Both the position numbers and the translations under genes were made by a program. The notes beneath the pieces are model-generated. The model was not told the DNA's origin, did not search any database, and worked only from the letters and a program-made list of their open reading frames with translations. 64,000 nucleotides of DNA from Akkermansia muciniphila. Lineage in GTDB: Bacteria; Verrucomicrobiota; Verrucomicrobiia; Verrucomicrobiales; Akkermansiaceae. This document shows positions 53,861 to 62,847 of this stretch, piece after piece. Position 1 is the stretch's first letter. Every line of letters starts with the position of its first letter. The stretch is from assembly GCF_040616545.1 (NCBI RefSeq), contig NZ_CP156688.1, forward strand, positions 1,178,001-1,242,000, in the 5' to 3' direction.

Positions 53861-53938
53861 GCAAAAGGAGAAATCCGGCTGAAAATGCTGGATGAACGGG
53901 AAGTATTCCTGTAAAGAGCATAAGATATTTTTATACTT

Positions 53939-56296
53939 ATGCCGGATTCGCCCTCTTTCCTGATTTCTTTCCCGTTTCGCGGGCGCCGTCGGCGTGCCCG
54001 TGCCTGGGCGGGGTGCATGGTTGTGTTGGTTTTCTCCCTGTTGCCGCTGGCCGGAACCGTTCTGGCGGATGAGGAACCCTCCGGGTCCATGGTGAAAACG
54101 GAGATCAACTGGCCGGAATTCCTGAAATCCAGAGACATGGTCTGGAAAAAAGCTCCGGATCATTGGGACAATGCCCCCTTCACCGGGAACGGATTCATGG
54201 GCATGCACATCAAGAGGGATGCCGGGGAAAAAGGGAAGCTCCGTGTGGATGTGGCCCGGATGGACGCCCAGGAACATTTGCCCATGGACAATCCCAATGA
54301 CGGCCTGGGGGACTGGTCCTACAAGCGCTACCGCGTGCCGCTGGGTTACTTTTCCCTGGATTTCAAGGAGGAACTCAAGGATTGGGATTTGCGTCTTGAC
54401 CTGTGGAATGCGGAAATCAGGGGAACCGTCACGACGGCGGGGGGCAGGGAGCTGGCCCTGCGCGCCTATACCCATGCTACACAGCCCCTGATTGTAGTGG
54501 ATCTTGAAGACGCCGCGGGGAAGGCCCTTCCGGAATTGGAATGGAACGGATTTATCAATGAAAGCCCCCGGGGCCGGGAAAGAAAAGTGAAGGAGAGGGA
54601 GGCTCCCCGTGCTGCTCCCGGTCCGAAAGGCAGCCTGGTCACGGTGAACCAGAAGACGAACGTGTGGAAACTGCCTTTGCGGCCCAAAGGCGTCGTTTCC
54701 ATTGCCTGGACGGAGACCTCTTCCGGCAAAGGCAGGAAGACTTTTTTCATCAGCCTGGACCACAGTTACCCGGATGACGGGGCGTTGAAGCGTTCCCTGG
54801 GCATGGTCAGAAAAGCGGCGGCGCTCCCGGCCAAGGCATTGACGGATACGCACCGGGCCTGGTGGCACAAGTTTTATCCCCAGTCCTTCCTGTCCATTCC
54901 GGACAGTTACTGGGACCCCTTCTACTGGGCGCAGATTTACAAGATCGGGGCCGGCATGCGTTCCGGCGGCCCCGTGCTGGACCTGCAGGGGCCCTGGCTG
55001 GCGCTGGATGCGGATGCCTGGCCCGGCGTCTGGTGGAACCTGAATGTTCAGCTTACCTATTGGCCGTGCTACACGGGCAACCGTCTGGAAGCGGCGGAAT
55101 CCCTGACCGGGAGCCTTCGCAGAAACCGGAACAACCTCATTGAAAACGTGGCTCCCAAATATAGGGCGGACTCAGCGGGTATTTCACGGGCCGCCGGGCA
55201 GGATGGCCGCCAGGACGTAGGGAGGCCGGATGGTGGACCGGATTCCAAGTCGGAAGTGGGCTCCCTCCCGTGGGCGTGCCACAACCTCTTTCTGCACTAC
55301 CGCATGACGATGGATGACAGGTTCCTGAAGGAAGATGTTTATCCCCTGTTAAGGCGTGCAATCAACTATTACATTCACTTTCTGGAAAAGGGCAGTGACG
55401 GAAAACTGCACCTGCCTCCCACCCTGTCTCCGGAATACGGGGTGGCGCCGGATGCAAACTATGACCTTGCCCTGCTGCGCTGGGGCTGCCGGACCCTGCT
55501 GTGGAGCGCGGAGAGGCTGGGAATCAAGGACCCCCTCATCCCCAAGTGGAAATCCATCCTGCGGGACTTGACGGATTACCCGGTGGACGGGAACGGGTAT
55601 ATGGTGGGACGTGGAGTTCCCTTCAAAAATCCGCACCGGCATTACTCCCATCTGTTCATGGTGTATCCCCTCCATCTGGTGGACACCTCCAGGCCGGAGG
55701 AAGCGGAACTGGCGGACAAATCCATCCGCCACTGGCACAGCCTCAAAAGCGGCCTGCGCGGATATTCCTTTACGGGGGGAGCCAGCCTGTACGCCAAGCT
55801 GCTGCGCGGTGACGACGCTCTGGAGATCATGGGCGGCCTTAAAAGCTGGATACGCCCGAACACTCTGTACCGGGAAGGCCGGTGGCCTGTGATTGAGACG
55901 CCCCTTTCCGGGGCGGCCTCCCTGCATGACATGGTTCTGCAAAGCTGGAATGATGTGGTCAACGTTCTGCCTGCCGTCCCCGGCGCGTGGAAGGACGTCT
56001 CCTTCCACAATCTCCGGGCGGAAGGGGCATTCCTGGTCAGCGCGGAACGGCGGGACGGAACCACCAGGTGGATACATGTCAAAAGCCTGGCCGGAGAATC
56101 CCTGCGGTTGAGGGCGGACATCGCTCCGGAAGCGCGGCTCAGCGGAACGGGAGCGGCCGCCATGAGGAAGGATGCCGCCGGAGACTGGACAGGGACGCCG
56201 CCCAAGGACAGTGAGCTGCTGCTTGCCGTGCCGGGGGCCAAACCCGTGGTAGCTCCTGTGCGGGCTCCAAACCTCAAGAAGTTCGGGCTTCCCTGA
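53939..56296 (+). CDS. secreted GH95-like glycoside hydrolase
   Basis: 785 aa. N-terminal hydrophobic segment (residues 23-43) after an arginine-rich start acts as signal. An N-terminal beta-sandwich (about 60-300) is followed by an (alpha/alpha)6 barrel: VWWNLNVQLTYWPCYTGN carries the NxN-YWP motif of GH95, PPTLSPEYG the Glu position, and ANYDLALLRWGCRTL a further family strand. A loop at about 405-440 (Gly/Asp/Arg-rich, low complexity) looks inserted. GH95 members are fucosidases or galactosidases; whether this is an alpha-L-fucosidase for mucin cannot be settled. The C-terminal beta domain includes WIHVKSLAGESLRLRAD. Confidence 0.75.
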   Translation: MPDSPSFLISFPFRGRRRRARAWAGCMVVLVFSLLPLAGTVLADEEPSGSMVKTEINWPEFLKSRDMVWKKAPDHWDNAPFTGNGFMGMHIKRDAGEKGKLRVDVARMDAQEHLPMDNPNDGLGDWSYKRYRVPLGYFSLDFKEELKDWDLRLDLWNAEIRGTVTTAGGRELALRAYTHATQPLIVVDLEDAAGKALPELEWNGFINESPRGRERKVKEREAPRAAPGPKGSLVTVNQKTNVWKLPLRPKGVVSIAWTETSSGKGRKTFFISLDHSYPDDGALKRSLGMVRKAAALPAKALTDTHRAWWHKFYPQSFLSIPDSYWDPFYWAQIYKIGAGMRSGGPVLDLQGPWLALDADAWPGVWWNLNVQLTYWPCYTGNRLEAAESLTGSLRRNRNNLIENVAPKYRADSAGISRAAGQDGRQDVGRPDGGPDSKSEVGSLPWACHNLFLHYRMTMDDRFLKEDVYPLLRRAINYYIHFLEKGSDGKLHLPPTLSPEYGVAPDANYDLALLRWGCRTLLWSAERLGIKDPLIPKWKSILRDLTDYPVDGNGYMVGRGVPFKNPHRHYSHLFMVYPLHLVDTSRPEEAELADKSIRHWHSLKSGLRGYSFTGGASLYAKLLRGDDALEIMGGLKSWIRPNTLYREGRWPVIETPLSGAASLHDMVLQSWNDVVNVLPAVPGAWKDVSFHNLRAEGAFLVSAERRDGTTRWIHVKSLAGESLRLRADIAPEARLSGTGAAAMRKDAAGDWTGTPPKDSELLLAVPGAKPVVAPVRAPNLKKFGLP

Positions 56297-56348
56297 ACCC
56301 GGTTCCGAATGGGGAAAACGGAAAGCGCCGTACAGCCGGCCTCTGTGT

Positions 56349-56786
56349 TCAGAAGCCGCTGACGGCTTCCCAGCCGATTACCTTTCCATTCTCAAACAGG
56401 ACATTGTAGGAAACAGGGGGGCGGCTGCCCAGCGGCATGGTGACGCCTATGCCGGTTCCCACGCCGGAATCCCGGCTGCGGAAGCCTCCGCCGCCCAGCC
56501 CCACGGCCCAGCCCGTGCCGCTCTTCGTGTAAATCCAGCGTTCCGTGTTTTTGCCGTCCATGCGGCCCGTCATTTTCTGTTCGGGTTCTCCCCATGCCAG
56601 CAGCACCGCCATGGGAGACATGCCTTTTTCCAGCTCTCCGCGCGCCACTTTGACCTGCTGCTCCCGGGGCAATTGTTCATAGGCCGGCATATTCTTCGCG
56701 ATGCGGTCGGACGGGGTGGGGGAACAGGCCGCCAGCAGGGCGGCGCAGGCGGAAAAAAGGACGCGGGAAAGGCTCGTTTTCATCAT
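56349..56786 (-). CDS. hypothetical lipoprotein, 145 aa
   Basis: Signal and lipobox CAALLAAC (lipidated Cys near residue 20) with start at the ATG pair 56783/56786. The mature part includes an alpha-helical stretch (EQLPREQQVKVARGELEKGM) and SPMAVLLAWGEPEQK, a pattern seen in small outer-membrane-linked lipoproteins, followed by a Gly-rich region and a beta-like end (VSYNVLFENGKVIGWE). Family not recognised; similar to SmpA/BamE-like small proteins in its WGEPxxK turn only. Confidence 0.65.
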   Translation of the reverse strand: MMKTSLSRVLFSACAALLAACSPTPSDRIAKNMPAYEQLPREQQVKVARGELEKGMSPMAVLLAWGEPEQKMTGRMDGKNTERWIYTKSGTGWAVGLGGGGFRSRDSGVGTGIGVTMPLGSRPPVSYNVLFENGKVIGWEAVSGF

Positions 56787-57028
56787 CCCATGAAATAGCA
56801 TGCCCCCATGCGGCTGACAAGGGGGCAACGCGGCTTTTCCGGCAAAAAAAGAGCGGAAAACCCGCTTCATGGCATAAAAAAGGATGCTTTTTCCGTGAAT
56901 ACATAATTGGTTATTGACAGGGATGGGGGGTAGGGGAGTAGGAATTCACCTCCAAATGCAACGCGCCGCCATGATGCGGATAACGCTGCCGCCACTGTTT
57001 ACCACATTTACTTTTCCGAGCCGCCAAT

Positions 57029-59677
57029 ATGTCCAAAACTTTAATCATAGCAGAAAAGCCGAGCGTCGCCACTGATTTGGCGAGGGTGCTCGGCAAGGAG
57101 CTTGGAAAATTCACCCGGGACAAGTCCGGGGCGTATTACCAGAATGACCGCGCGATCATCACGTCCGCCGTGGGCCACCTGCTGGAGCAGAAAAAGCCCA
57201 TGACGGAAGGCGGCAAGTCGCTCCCCTGGAAGTTCGACTACCTGCCCGTCATCCCCAACGCTTTTGAACTGGAACCGATCAAGCAGTCTGAAGACCGCCT
57301 GAAAAAGGTGCTTCAGCTTGCCAAAAGCAAGGACGTCACGGAAATTGTCAACGCATGCGATGCGGGCCGTGAAGGGGAACTGATTTTCCATAACATGGTC
57401 CGTTACGGAAAATGGACCAAGCCCACGCGCCGCCTCTGGATGCAGTCCATGACGGATGAAGCCATCCTGAATGCGTGGCACAGCATGCGCAGCGAGGCCG
57501 ATATGCAGCCTCTGACGAATGCCGCCGTCTGCCGTTCCGAATCCGACTGGCTGGTGGGCCTGAACAGCACCAGGGCGCTCACCATCCTGCAATCCCGCGG
57601 CGGGTTCAACGTGACCCCCGCCGGACGCGTCCAGACCCCCACGCTGGCCATTCTGACGCAGCGGGAATTGGAAATCCAGGCGTTTGAACCGGTGCCTTAT
57701 TCCGAAGTATGGGCGGAGTTCGACGTGAAGGCGGGTTCCTACGCCGGACGGTGGATTGACCGGGACTGGAAAAAGAGCGATGACGCGCAGTCCCGCCCGG
57801 AGCGCATCTGGGACTCCGAGATGGCGACCGTCATCCGCGACCGCTGCCGCGGGAAATCCGGCACCGTGACAGAGGAAAAGAAGCCCGTCACCACCATTGC
57901 CCCGCTGCTGTATGACCTGACCTCCCTCCAGCGGGAAGCCGCCAACCGCTACGGCTTTTCCGCCAAGCGCACGCTCCAGCTTGCCCAGGAATGCTATGAA
58001 AAGCACAAGGTGCTCACCTACCCCCGTACGGACTCCCGCTACCTGCCGGAGGACTACCTGGGCAAGGTGTACGGCATTGTGGGCACCGTGGCGGAGCAGG
58101 ACCCGGAATTCTCCCCCTTTGCCAGGGACATTCTGGACAACAAGCGCATCAAGCCCAACCGGAGGGTGTTTGACACCAAGAAGGTGAGCGACCACTTCGC
58201 CATCATCCCGACGGGCAAGATTGAAAAGCTGACCGGAGACGCCCAGAAACTTTTTGAAATGGTGATGGCCCGCTTCCTGGCCGTCTTTTTCCCCGCCGCC
58301 GTCTTTGAAGACACGCGGAGAACCACGGTCATCGCCCACGGGGGCAACGTGACGGACGCCTTCTTGACCACGGGCCGCGTGCTGGTGGAGCCGGGCTGGC
58401 AGGCCGTGTACGGCCGCAAGGCCGGAGCCTCCGGCAAGGAGGAACTGGTGCCCGTGCAGGATGGTGAGGAAGCCGCGGTGCGTGAAATTGAAATCCGCAA
58501 CGCCATGACCAAGCCGCCCGCCCGGTACAATGAAGCCACGCTGCTGGCGGCCATGGAAGGCGCCGGGAAACTGGTTCATGACGAAGAACTGGCCGCCGCC
58601 ATGAGCGAGCGCGGCCTTGGTACGCCCGCTACGCGCGCCTCCATCATTGAAGGCCTGATCTCCCAGGAATACATTGTCCGTGACGGCAGGGACCTTCTGG
58701 CGACGCGCCGCGGGATTGAACTCATCGGCCTGCTGGAACGCATCGGGCTGAAAACGCTCACCTCCCCCAGCCTGACCGGGGAATGGGAATACAAGCTCAA
58801 GCAGATGGAGCAGGCTGCCCTGCAGCGGGACTCCTTCATGGAAGGCATCAAGACGCTGACCGGGGAAATCGTGAAAAGGGTGAAAGACTTCCGGGAGGCC
58901 CAGCAGCAGGTGGAATTGCCGGAAATCGAACTGGACTGCCCGTCCTGCCACGCCCACGGCCTGAAAAACACGCTGGACGCCGTCTCCTGCCGTTCCTGCA
59001 AGTTCAGCATCCGCAAGGTCATCTCCGGCCGCGACATGACGGACGAAGAACTGAAAACCCTCATTGTGGACGGCAAGACGGGAATCCTCCACGGGTTCAC
59101 CTCCCGGTTCGGCAAGCCCTTTGAAGCGGGACTGGAGCTCAATGACAAATTCCGCGCCACGCTCTACTTCCCGGCCCGTGAGGAAGAGGACGCCGCCGGG
59201 ACGGAGGAAGCCGTGAAGGTGGCCTCCGTGACCATTCCGGACCTGGGGGAACACGATGTGATGGAAACGGCCAAGGCCTGGAAGGTGCCCTCCCTGACGA
59301 TCGGGAAGGAAAGTGTATCCGTCTCCGTATCCCGGACCATCCTGGGCCGTGAAATCCCGCTGGACCAGGTATTGAAGATTCTGGGGGAAGGCAAGTCCGA
59401 CCTGTTGAAGGGCTTCATCTCGCAGCGCACCAAGCGCCCGTTTGACGCCTATCTGGTCTTTAACGCGAAGACGGGCAAGATCGGCTTTGAATTCCCGCCG
59501 CGGGAAAAGAAATATCCCGCAAAGAAAACCGCCGCGAAGGCGGAAGACAAGAAGGAAAAGGCGGTGAAAACGGGCAAAACCGCCGCTGCCAGGACCACGG
59601 GGAAAACCACTGCGGCCAAGAGCGCCGGTAAGAGCGCCAAAACCGCCGCTGCTCCCAAAAAGCCCCGCAAGCAGTAA
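57029..59677 (+). CDS. topB: type IA DNA topoisomerase III with lysine/alanine-rich tail
   Basis: 882 aa. Toprim domain (residues about 1-140: [17 protein letters not shown] and DAGREGE metal motif), then the topoisomerase IA core with active-site Tyr331 in [12 protein letters not shown] and a [14 protein letters not shown] strand. C-terminal zinc ribbon-like CPSCHAHGL and CRSCKFSI, then two repeat C-terminal domains ([34 protein letters not shown]). After about residue 825 comes a 55-residue tail of almost only Lys, Ala, Thr and Ser repeats (KTAAA-type), like histone-H1 or bacterial HU-tail sequences, presumably giving extra DNA affinity. Decatenates DNA during replication. Confidence 0.93.
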   Translation: MSKTLIIAEKPSVATDLARVLGKELGKFTRDKSGAYYQNDRAIITSAVGHLLEQKKPMTEGGKSLPWKFDYLPVIPNAFELEPIKQSEDRLKKVLQLAKSKDVTEIVNACDAGREGELIFHNMVRYGKWTKPTRRLWMQSMTDEAILNAWHSMRSEADMQPLTNAAVCRSESDWLVGLNSTRALTILQSRGGFNVTPAGRVQTPTLAILTQRELEIQAFEPVPYSEVWAEFDVKAGSYAGRWIDRDWKKSDDAQSRPERIWDSEMATVIRDRCRGKSGTVTEEKKPVTTIAPLLYDLTSLQREAANRYGFSAKRTLQLAQECYEKHKVLTYPRTDSRYLPEDYLGKVYGIVGTVAEQDPEFSPFARDILDNKRIKPNRRVFDTKKVSDHFAIIPTGKIEKLTGDAQKLFEMVMARFLAVFFPAAVFEDTRRTTVIAHGGNVTDAFLTTGRVLVEPGWQAVYGRKAGASGKEELVPVQDGEEAAVREIEIRNAMTKPPARYNEATLLAAMEGAGKLVHDEELAAAMSERGLGTPATRASIIEGLISQEYIVRDGRDLLATRRGIELIGLLERIGLKTLTSPSLTGEWEYKLKQMEQAALQRDSFMEGIKTLTGEIVKRVKDFREAQQQVELPEIELDCPSCHAHGLKNTLDAVSCRSCKFSIRKVISGRDMTDEELKTLIVDGKTGILHGFTSRFGKPFEAGLELNDKFRATLYFPAREEEDAAGTEEAVKVASVTIPDLGEHDVMETAKAWKVPSLTIGKESVSVSVSRTILGREIPLDQVLKILGEGKSDLLKGFISQRTKRPFDAYLVFNAKTGKIGFEFPPREKKYPAKKTAAKAEDKKEKAVKTGKTAAARTTGKTTAAKSAGKSAKTAAAPKKPRKQ

Positions 59678-59824
59678 GAACGGTGAGCAAAAGCTGCCGG
59701 CGGAAGAATGCCGGCAGCCGCAGAAAGGGGCTTTCCGGCAAGGGAGCAGGAAAGGGCCGGGAAAAAGCTTTTTCCGGGGCGTTCCCGTGTGTTAGGCTAC
59801 ACCCGCAACCCTGTGTCCCTGACG

Positions 59825-61000
59825 ATGAAACTGCTTCTGATTGCTGTGCTGGTATGGTGCGGCGCTGTTGGCGCCCCGGCGGAGGAATATGCCTTTCCGG
59901 GTGAACGGGAATGGATATCCAAGCTTGGAGACGTGGTAAAAGGCAGCTTCCAATCCTGCACGGGAAGCAAACTGGCCCTGAAAACAGGCCGGAAGCGTGT
60001 GGAAATTCCACTGAACCGTCTGGATGAGGAAGACGCGGCTCTGGTCAATTCCCTGACGGGTACTGCAGCGCGGCGGGACCTCAAGCTGGCCGCGATGCTT
60101 TGGCCGTTCCTGATGAGAGAGCTGGAAAAGGTAACGTGGACGACTGTGGAAAAGGACATCTCCCCCCGGTACAACGAAACGGCCCGGAAAAAAACCGGAG
60201 GAACCTTGACCGGAAACAGGAAAATTGACGGGCTGGCCTGTACCACCTCTCTCTCCGCTATCAAGGGACCTCCGTTCCGCATTCAGGAATATTACCGTCC
60301 GCAGAACCGGCCGGAAAGCGTACGGGGCCAGAAAAGCTTTGACATGGTTCTGGACCAGGGGAGCCTCTCTGCCTGCTACGATGCCGGAACGGGCCTGCTG
60401 ACCCCTTCAACATATATGCTTGAGGAACGGACGGAGATGCGCGGCCCCGTTTCCTCCCTGCTTCCTGCGGGTGAGAAAATCGCCGCAAGGGAGGCGAAAT
60501 CCTACAGCAACATGGACTATTCCCTGGTCATGGAAGCCCGTCCCGTCAAGGGAGCTTACGAGACGTGCAAACCGAACTCCCTGGGAAGAAAAAAGCTGGC
60601 CATGTACTGGAATACGGAGGGCAAAATGGTCTGCGGCGTCATCAAGCTGGAATACGACAACCTGCGCCTGGCCGCTTTGTTTGACGACCAGCGGAAGCTG
60701 ATGAACGCTCCGGGACTGGGGTATGCGGTGATCCTCTCCCGCCTGGACAAAAAGGGCAGGGATTCCAAGGGGCAGGACGGCCATTACTACCACGTGGCGC
60801 TGGCCGCAGACGGTCTGCCCGTGTACCATCATGAAGGTCCGGAAACCGAGGCGGATCTTGATCCCCTGCATTACGGAAAACTCCGTGATTCCGAAAAGAA
60901 AACGGCTCTGGCGAAGGAAAAGGAACGTGAACAGGCATTACGGGCCAGACAGCAGGCCCGGCAACGCCTGGTGGAGTCTGCCAGGAAGCGGAGGGAATAG
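59825..61000 (+). CDS. secreted SHD1-like domain protein, 391 aa
   Basis: Signal peptide in residues 1-19. Residues about 25-75 (REWISKLGDVVKGSFQSCTG, VEIPLNRLDEEDAALVNSL) resemble the SHD1-type small beta domain common in Planctomycetes-Verrucomicrobia-Chlamydiae secreted proteins. The rest is mixed and not recognised; the C-terminal 40 residues form a basic Arg/Gln/Ala helix. ATG 59825 gives the signal peptide; the frame back to 59708 is not needed. Confidence 0.7.
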   Translation: MKLLLIAVLVWCGAVGAPAEEYAFPGEREWISKLGDVVKGSFQSCTGSKLALKTGRKRVEIPLNRLDEEDAALVNSLTGTAARRDLKLAAMLWPFLMRELEKVTWTTVEKDISPRYNETARKKTGGTLTGNRKIDGLACTTSLSAIKGPPFRIQEYYRPQNRPESVRGQKSFDMVLDQGSLSACYDAGTGLLTPSTYMLEERTEMRGPVSSLLPAGEKIAAREAKSYSNMDYSLVMEARPVKGAYETCKPNSLGRKKLAMYWNTEGKMVCGVIKLEYDNLRLAALFDDQRKLMNAPGLGYAVILSRLDKKGRDSKGQDGHYYHVALAADGLPVYHHEGPETEADLDPLHYGKLRDSEKKTALAKEKEREQALRARQQARQRLVESARKRRE

Positions 61001-61034
61001 GCCTGCGCTTCCCGTGTCCGGCAGACCGTTGAAC

Positions 61035-61907
61035 TTACTCCTCGGAAGGATGGTCCGGATGGATGGAGTAATGGCCGGGGGCATCCAGCGTGTCAATAAG
61101 GGCCATGTCTTCCCCGTCCAGGGAGAAGTTAAAGACGTCCAGATTGGCCCGGATTCTATCCGCGTGCATGGATTTGGGCAGGGGCACGATGCCGCGCTGC
61201 AGTTCCCAGCGGAGGCATATCTGGGCCACGGATTTTTTAAGCTTGTCCGCTATACGGCACAGAACGGGTTCCTCCAGTACGCCGCCGCGGGCCAAGGGAC
61301 CCCATGATTCAACCAGGATGCCGTGTTCCCGGCAGAAGGCGACCGTTTCCGTCTGGTGGTACCTGGGGTTGATCTCCAGCTGGTTCACCATGGGTATGAT
61401 CTCGGCTTCCTCCATCAGGGCTTCCAGATGGTGGGGGAGGAAGTTGCTGACGCCGATGGCTTTTACCTGGCCTTCCTTGTAAAGCCGTTCCATGGCTTTC
61501 CAGGTTTCCCGGTTGAGTTCCCGGTAGTCTTTTTCATAACCGGCGGGGATGGGCCAGTGAATCAGGTACAGGTCAAGGTAATCCGTCCCAAGACGGTTCA
61601 GGGAGGCGTCAAAAGCCGCCAGCGTGGTGTTATAGCCCTGGTCCGTGTTCCAGACCTTGGTGGTGATGAAAATTTCCTCCCGCGGAATGGAGCTTTCCCT
61701 GACGGCGCGGCCCACCGTTTTTTCATTGCCGTACACGCTGGCCGTGTCAATGAGGCGGTAGCCCGCTTCCAGCGCGTCCAGAATGCTCCTGGCGCCCGCC
61801 GTGCCGTCCGGGGCCAGATAGGTTCCGTAACCGATGACGGGCATGGGTAGTCCGTTGCTCAGCCGGTGCGTATCTCCGGGGGAAGTGATGTTTTTCATAC
61901 CCTTCAT
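61035..61907 (-). CDS. aldo/keto reductase
   Basis: NADPH-dependent carbonyl reductase of the AKR superfamily, 290 aa. Catalytic tetrad: Asp and Tyr in DTASVYGNEKTVG, Lys in ITTKVWNTD, and His in LYLIHWPIP. NADPH-binding strand PLPKSMHADRIRANL near the end. A second in-frame ATG lies at 61898. Substrate unknown; sugars or aldehydes are typical. Convergent with the SHD1-like gene. Confidence 0.9.
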   Translation of the reverse strand: MKGMKNITSPGDTHRLSNGLPMPVIGYGTYLAPDGTAGARSILDALEAGYRLIDTASVYGNEKTVGRAVRESSIPREEIFITTKVWNTDQGYNTTLAAFDASLNRLGTDYLDLYLIHWPIPAGYEKDYRELNRETWKAMERLYKEGQVKAIGVSNFLPHHLEALMEEAEIIPMVNQLEINPRYHQTETVAFCREHGILVESWGPLARGGVLEEPVLCRIADKLKKSVAQICLRWELQRGIVPLPKSMHADRIRANLDVFNFSLDGEDMALIDTLDAPGHYSIHPDHPSEE

Positions 61908-61991
61908 GAAGCACCCTCCGCCGGAAACGGTAAAGAGGGCGCCTTGTCATGAATGCGGCATGCGCGGCAGCGCCGGAGGAGCCGGAAAGGG

Positions 61992-62657
61992 CTATTTCCC
62001 GGCCTGGAGGCAGCGGTAGTAGTAGTCCACGCGGGAGATGAACCAGCTCCATTTGTAGCCGGGCCTTCCATTGGTCATCAGCGGGGCCGGACAGTTCTTG
62101 CCGGACCAGTAGTTGTGGGGCACCACGTTGCGCAGGGGGACGTTGTAGCGTACCATCAGCAGGGCCGCCAGCTTGGCCGTCTTGTTGTAGATGACCACGG
62201 GGTTGTGCGTGGTGCATTCACACATCTCAATGGCTACGGAGTATTGGTCCCCCGGCCCGGAGTGGTCCGCATGGTGGCCCGTTTCCGTGGTGGGGATGTG
62301 CTGGTACGCTCCGAACTGGTCCACCGTGAAGTGCCAGTTCAGGCTGCGGGATTTGCCGCTGTTCAGGTAGCGGGAGTGGGCATGGGCGTCTCCCTTGGGG
62401 TTGGCGGTGCTGTGGATGGTGATGAAGCGGGGGTGCATGGAAGCCGCATGCCGCCGGGCGTACGTGTTTTTGGGCATGTAGGAGACGCGGATGCCCACTT
62501 CACGGCCCATCTGACCGGGTGTGCGGGGGACGACCGGAGCTTTTTGAATTTTAAAGGAGACGGCAGGCGGTCTCATTTTATCGTTCTGCGAACAGCTGCA
62601 GAACGTCAGGGCGGCTAATACGGCAAGAAAGCCCGTCCAGACAGATCTATATTCCAT
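61992..62657 (-). CDS. N-acetylmuramoyl-L-alanine amidase lipoprotein (amidase_2)
   Basis: Cuts the amide between MurNAc and L-Ala in peptidoglycan. Lipobox LTFCSC at residues about 17-22. Amidase_2 zinc ligands are in FITIHSTANPKGDAHAH, VDQFGAYQHIP and VVPHNYWSGKNCPAP; the catalytic region is SVAIEMCEC. 221 aa with no extra wall-binding domain, so anchoring is by lipid. A 20-bp dyad lies upstream of its start (62705-62724). Confidence 0.9.
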   Translation of the reverse strand: MEYRSVWTGFLAVLAALTFCSCSQNDKMRPPAVSFKIQKAPVVPRTPGQMGREVGIRVSYMPKNTYARRHAASMHPRFITIHSTANPKGDAHAHSRYLNSGKSRSLNWHFTVDQFGAYQHIPTTETGHHADHSGPGDQYSVAIEMCECTTHNPVVIYNKTAKLAALLMVRYNVPLRNVVPHNYWSGKNCPAPLMTNGRPGYKWSWFISRVDYYYRCLQAGK

Positions 62658-62704
62658 GTGTTTGTTCTAGAAACAGCCCGCGGGGATTGCAAGCAGAATC
62701 TGGA

Positions 62705-62724
62705 ATTAGTTCAACTGAACTAAT
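62705..62724. promoter_or_regulatory. operator-like dyad upstream of the amidase gene
   Basis: ATTAGTTCA-AC-TGAACTAAT: perfect 9-bp arms with a 2-bp centre, 48 bp upstream of the amidase ATG and 124 bp after the aconitase stop. AT-rich and symmetric like a regulator binding site; the regulator is unknown. Confidence 0.45.
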
Positions 62725-62767
62725 CAAGCTGTGTCATGTTCTCCCGCTGCGCGTTGTGCGGAGTATG

Positions 62768-62808
62768 CCGGACGGGCCGCGCCTTCGGGGGAAGGGCGGC
62801 CCGTCCGG
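62768..62808 (-). terminator. GC-rich stem-loop after the aconitase gene
   Basis: CCGGACGGGCCGC and its complement make a 13-bp stem, 40 bp after the aconitase stop. There is no T-run after it, so it is a weaker terminator call. Confidence 0.45.
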
Positions 62809-62847
62809 AAAGGATGCGGCGCCGGGAAAGTCCGGCCTGCCGGAGGT

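Noticed and set aside
52262-54868. 868-codon frame opposite the CobA-HemD fusion and GH95-like gene
   Set aside because: It spans two real genes and their gap; His/Gly/Arg-rich composition with no domain.
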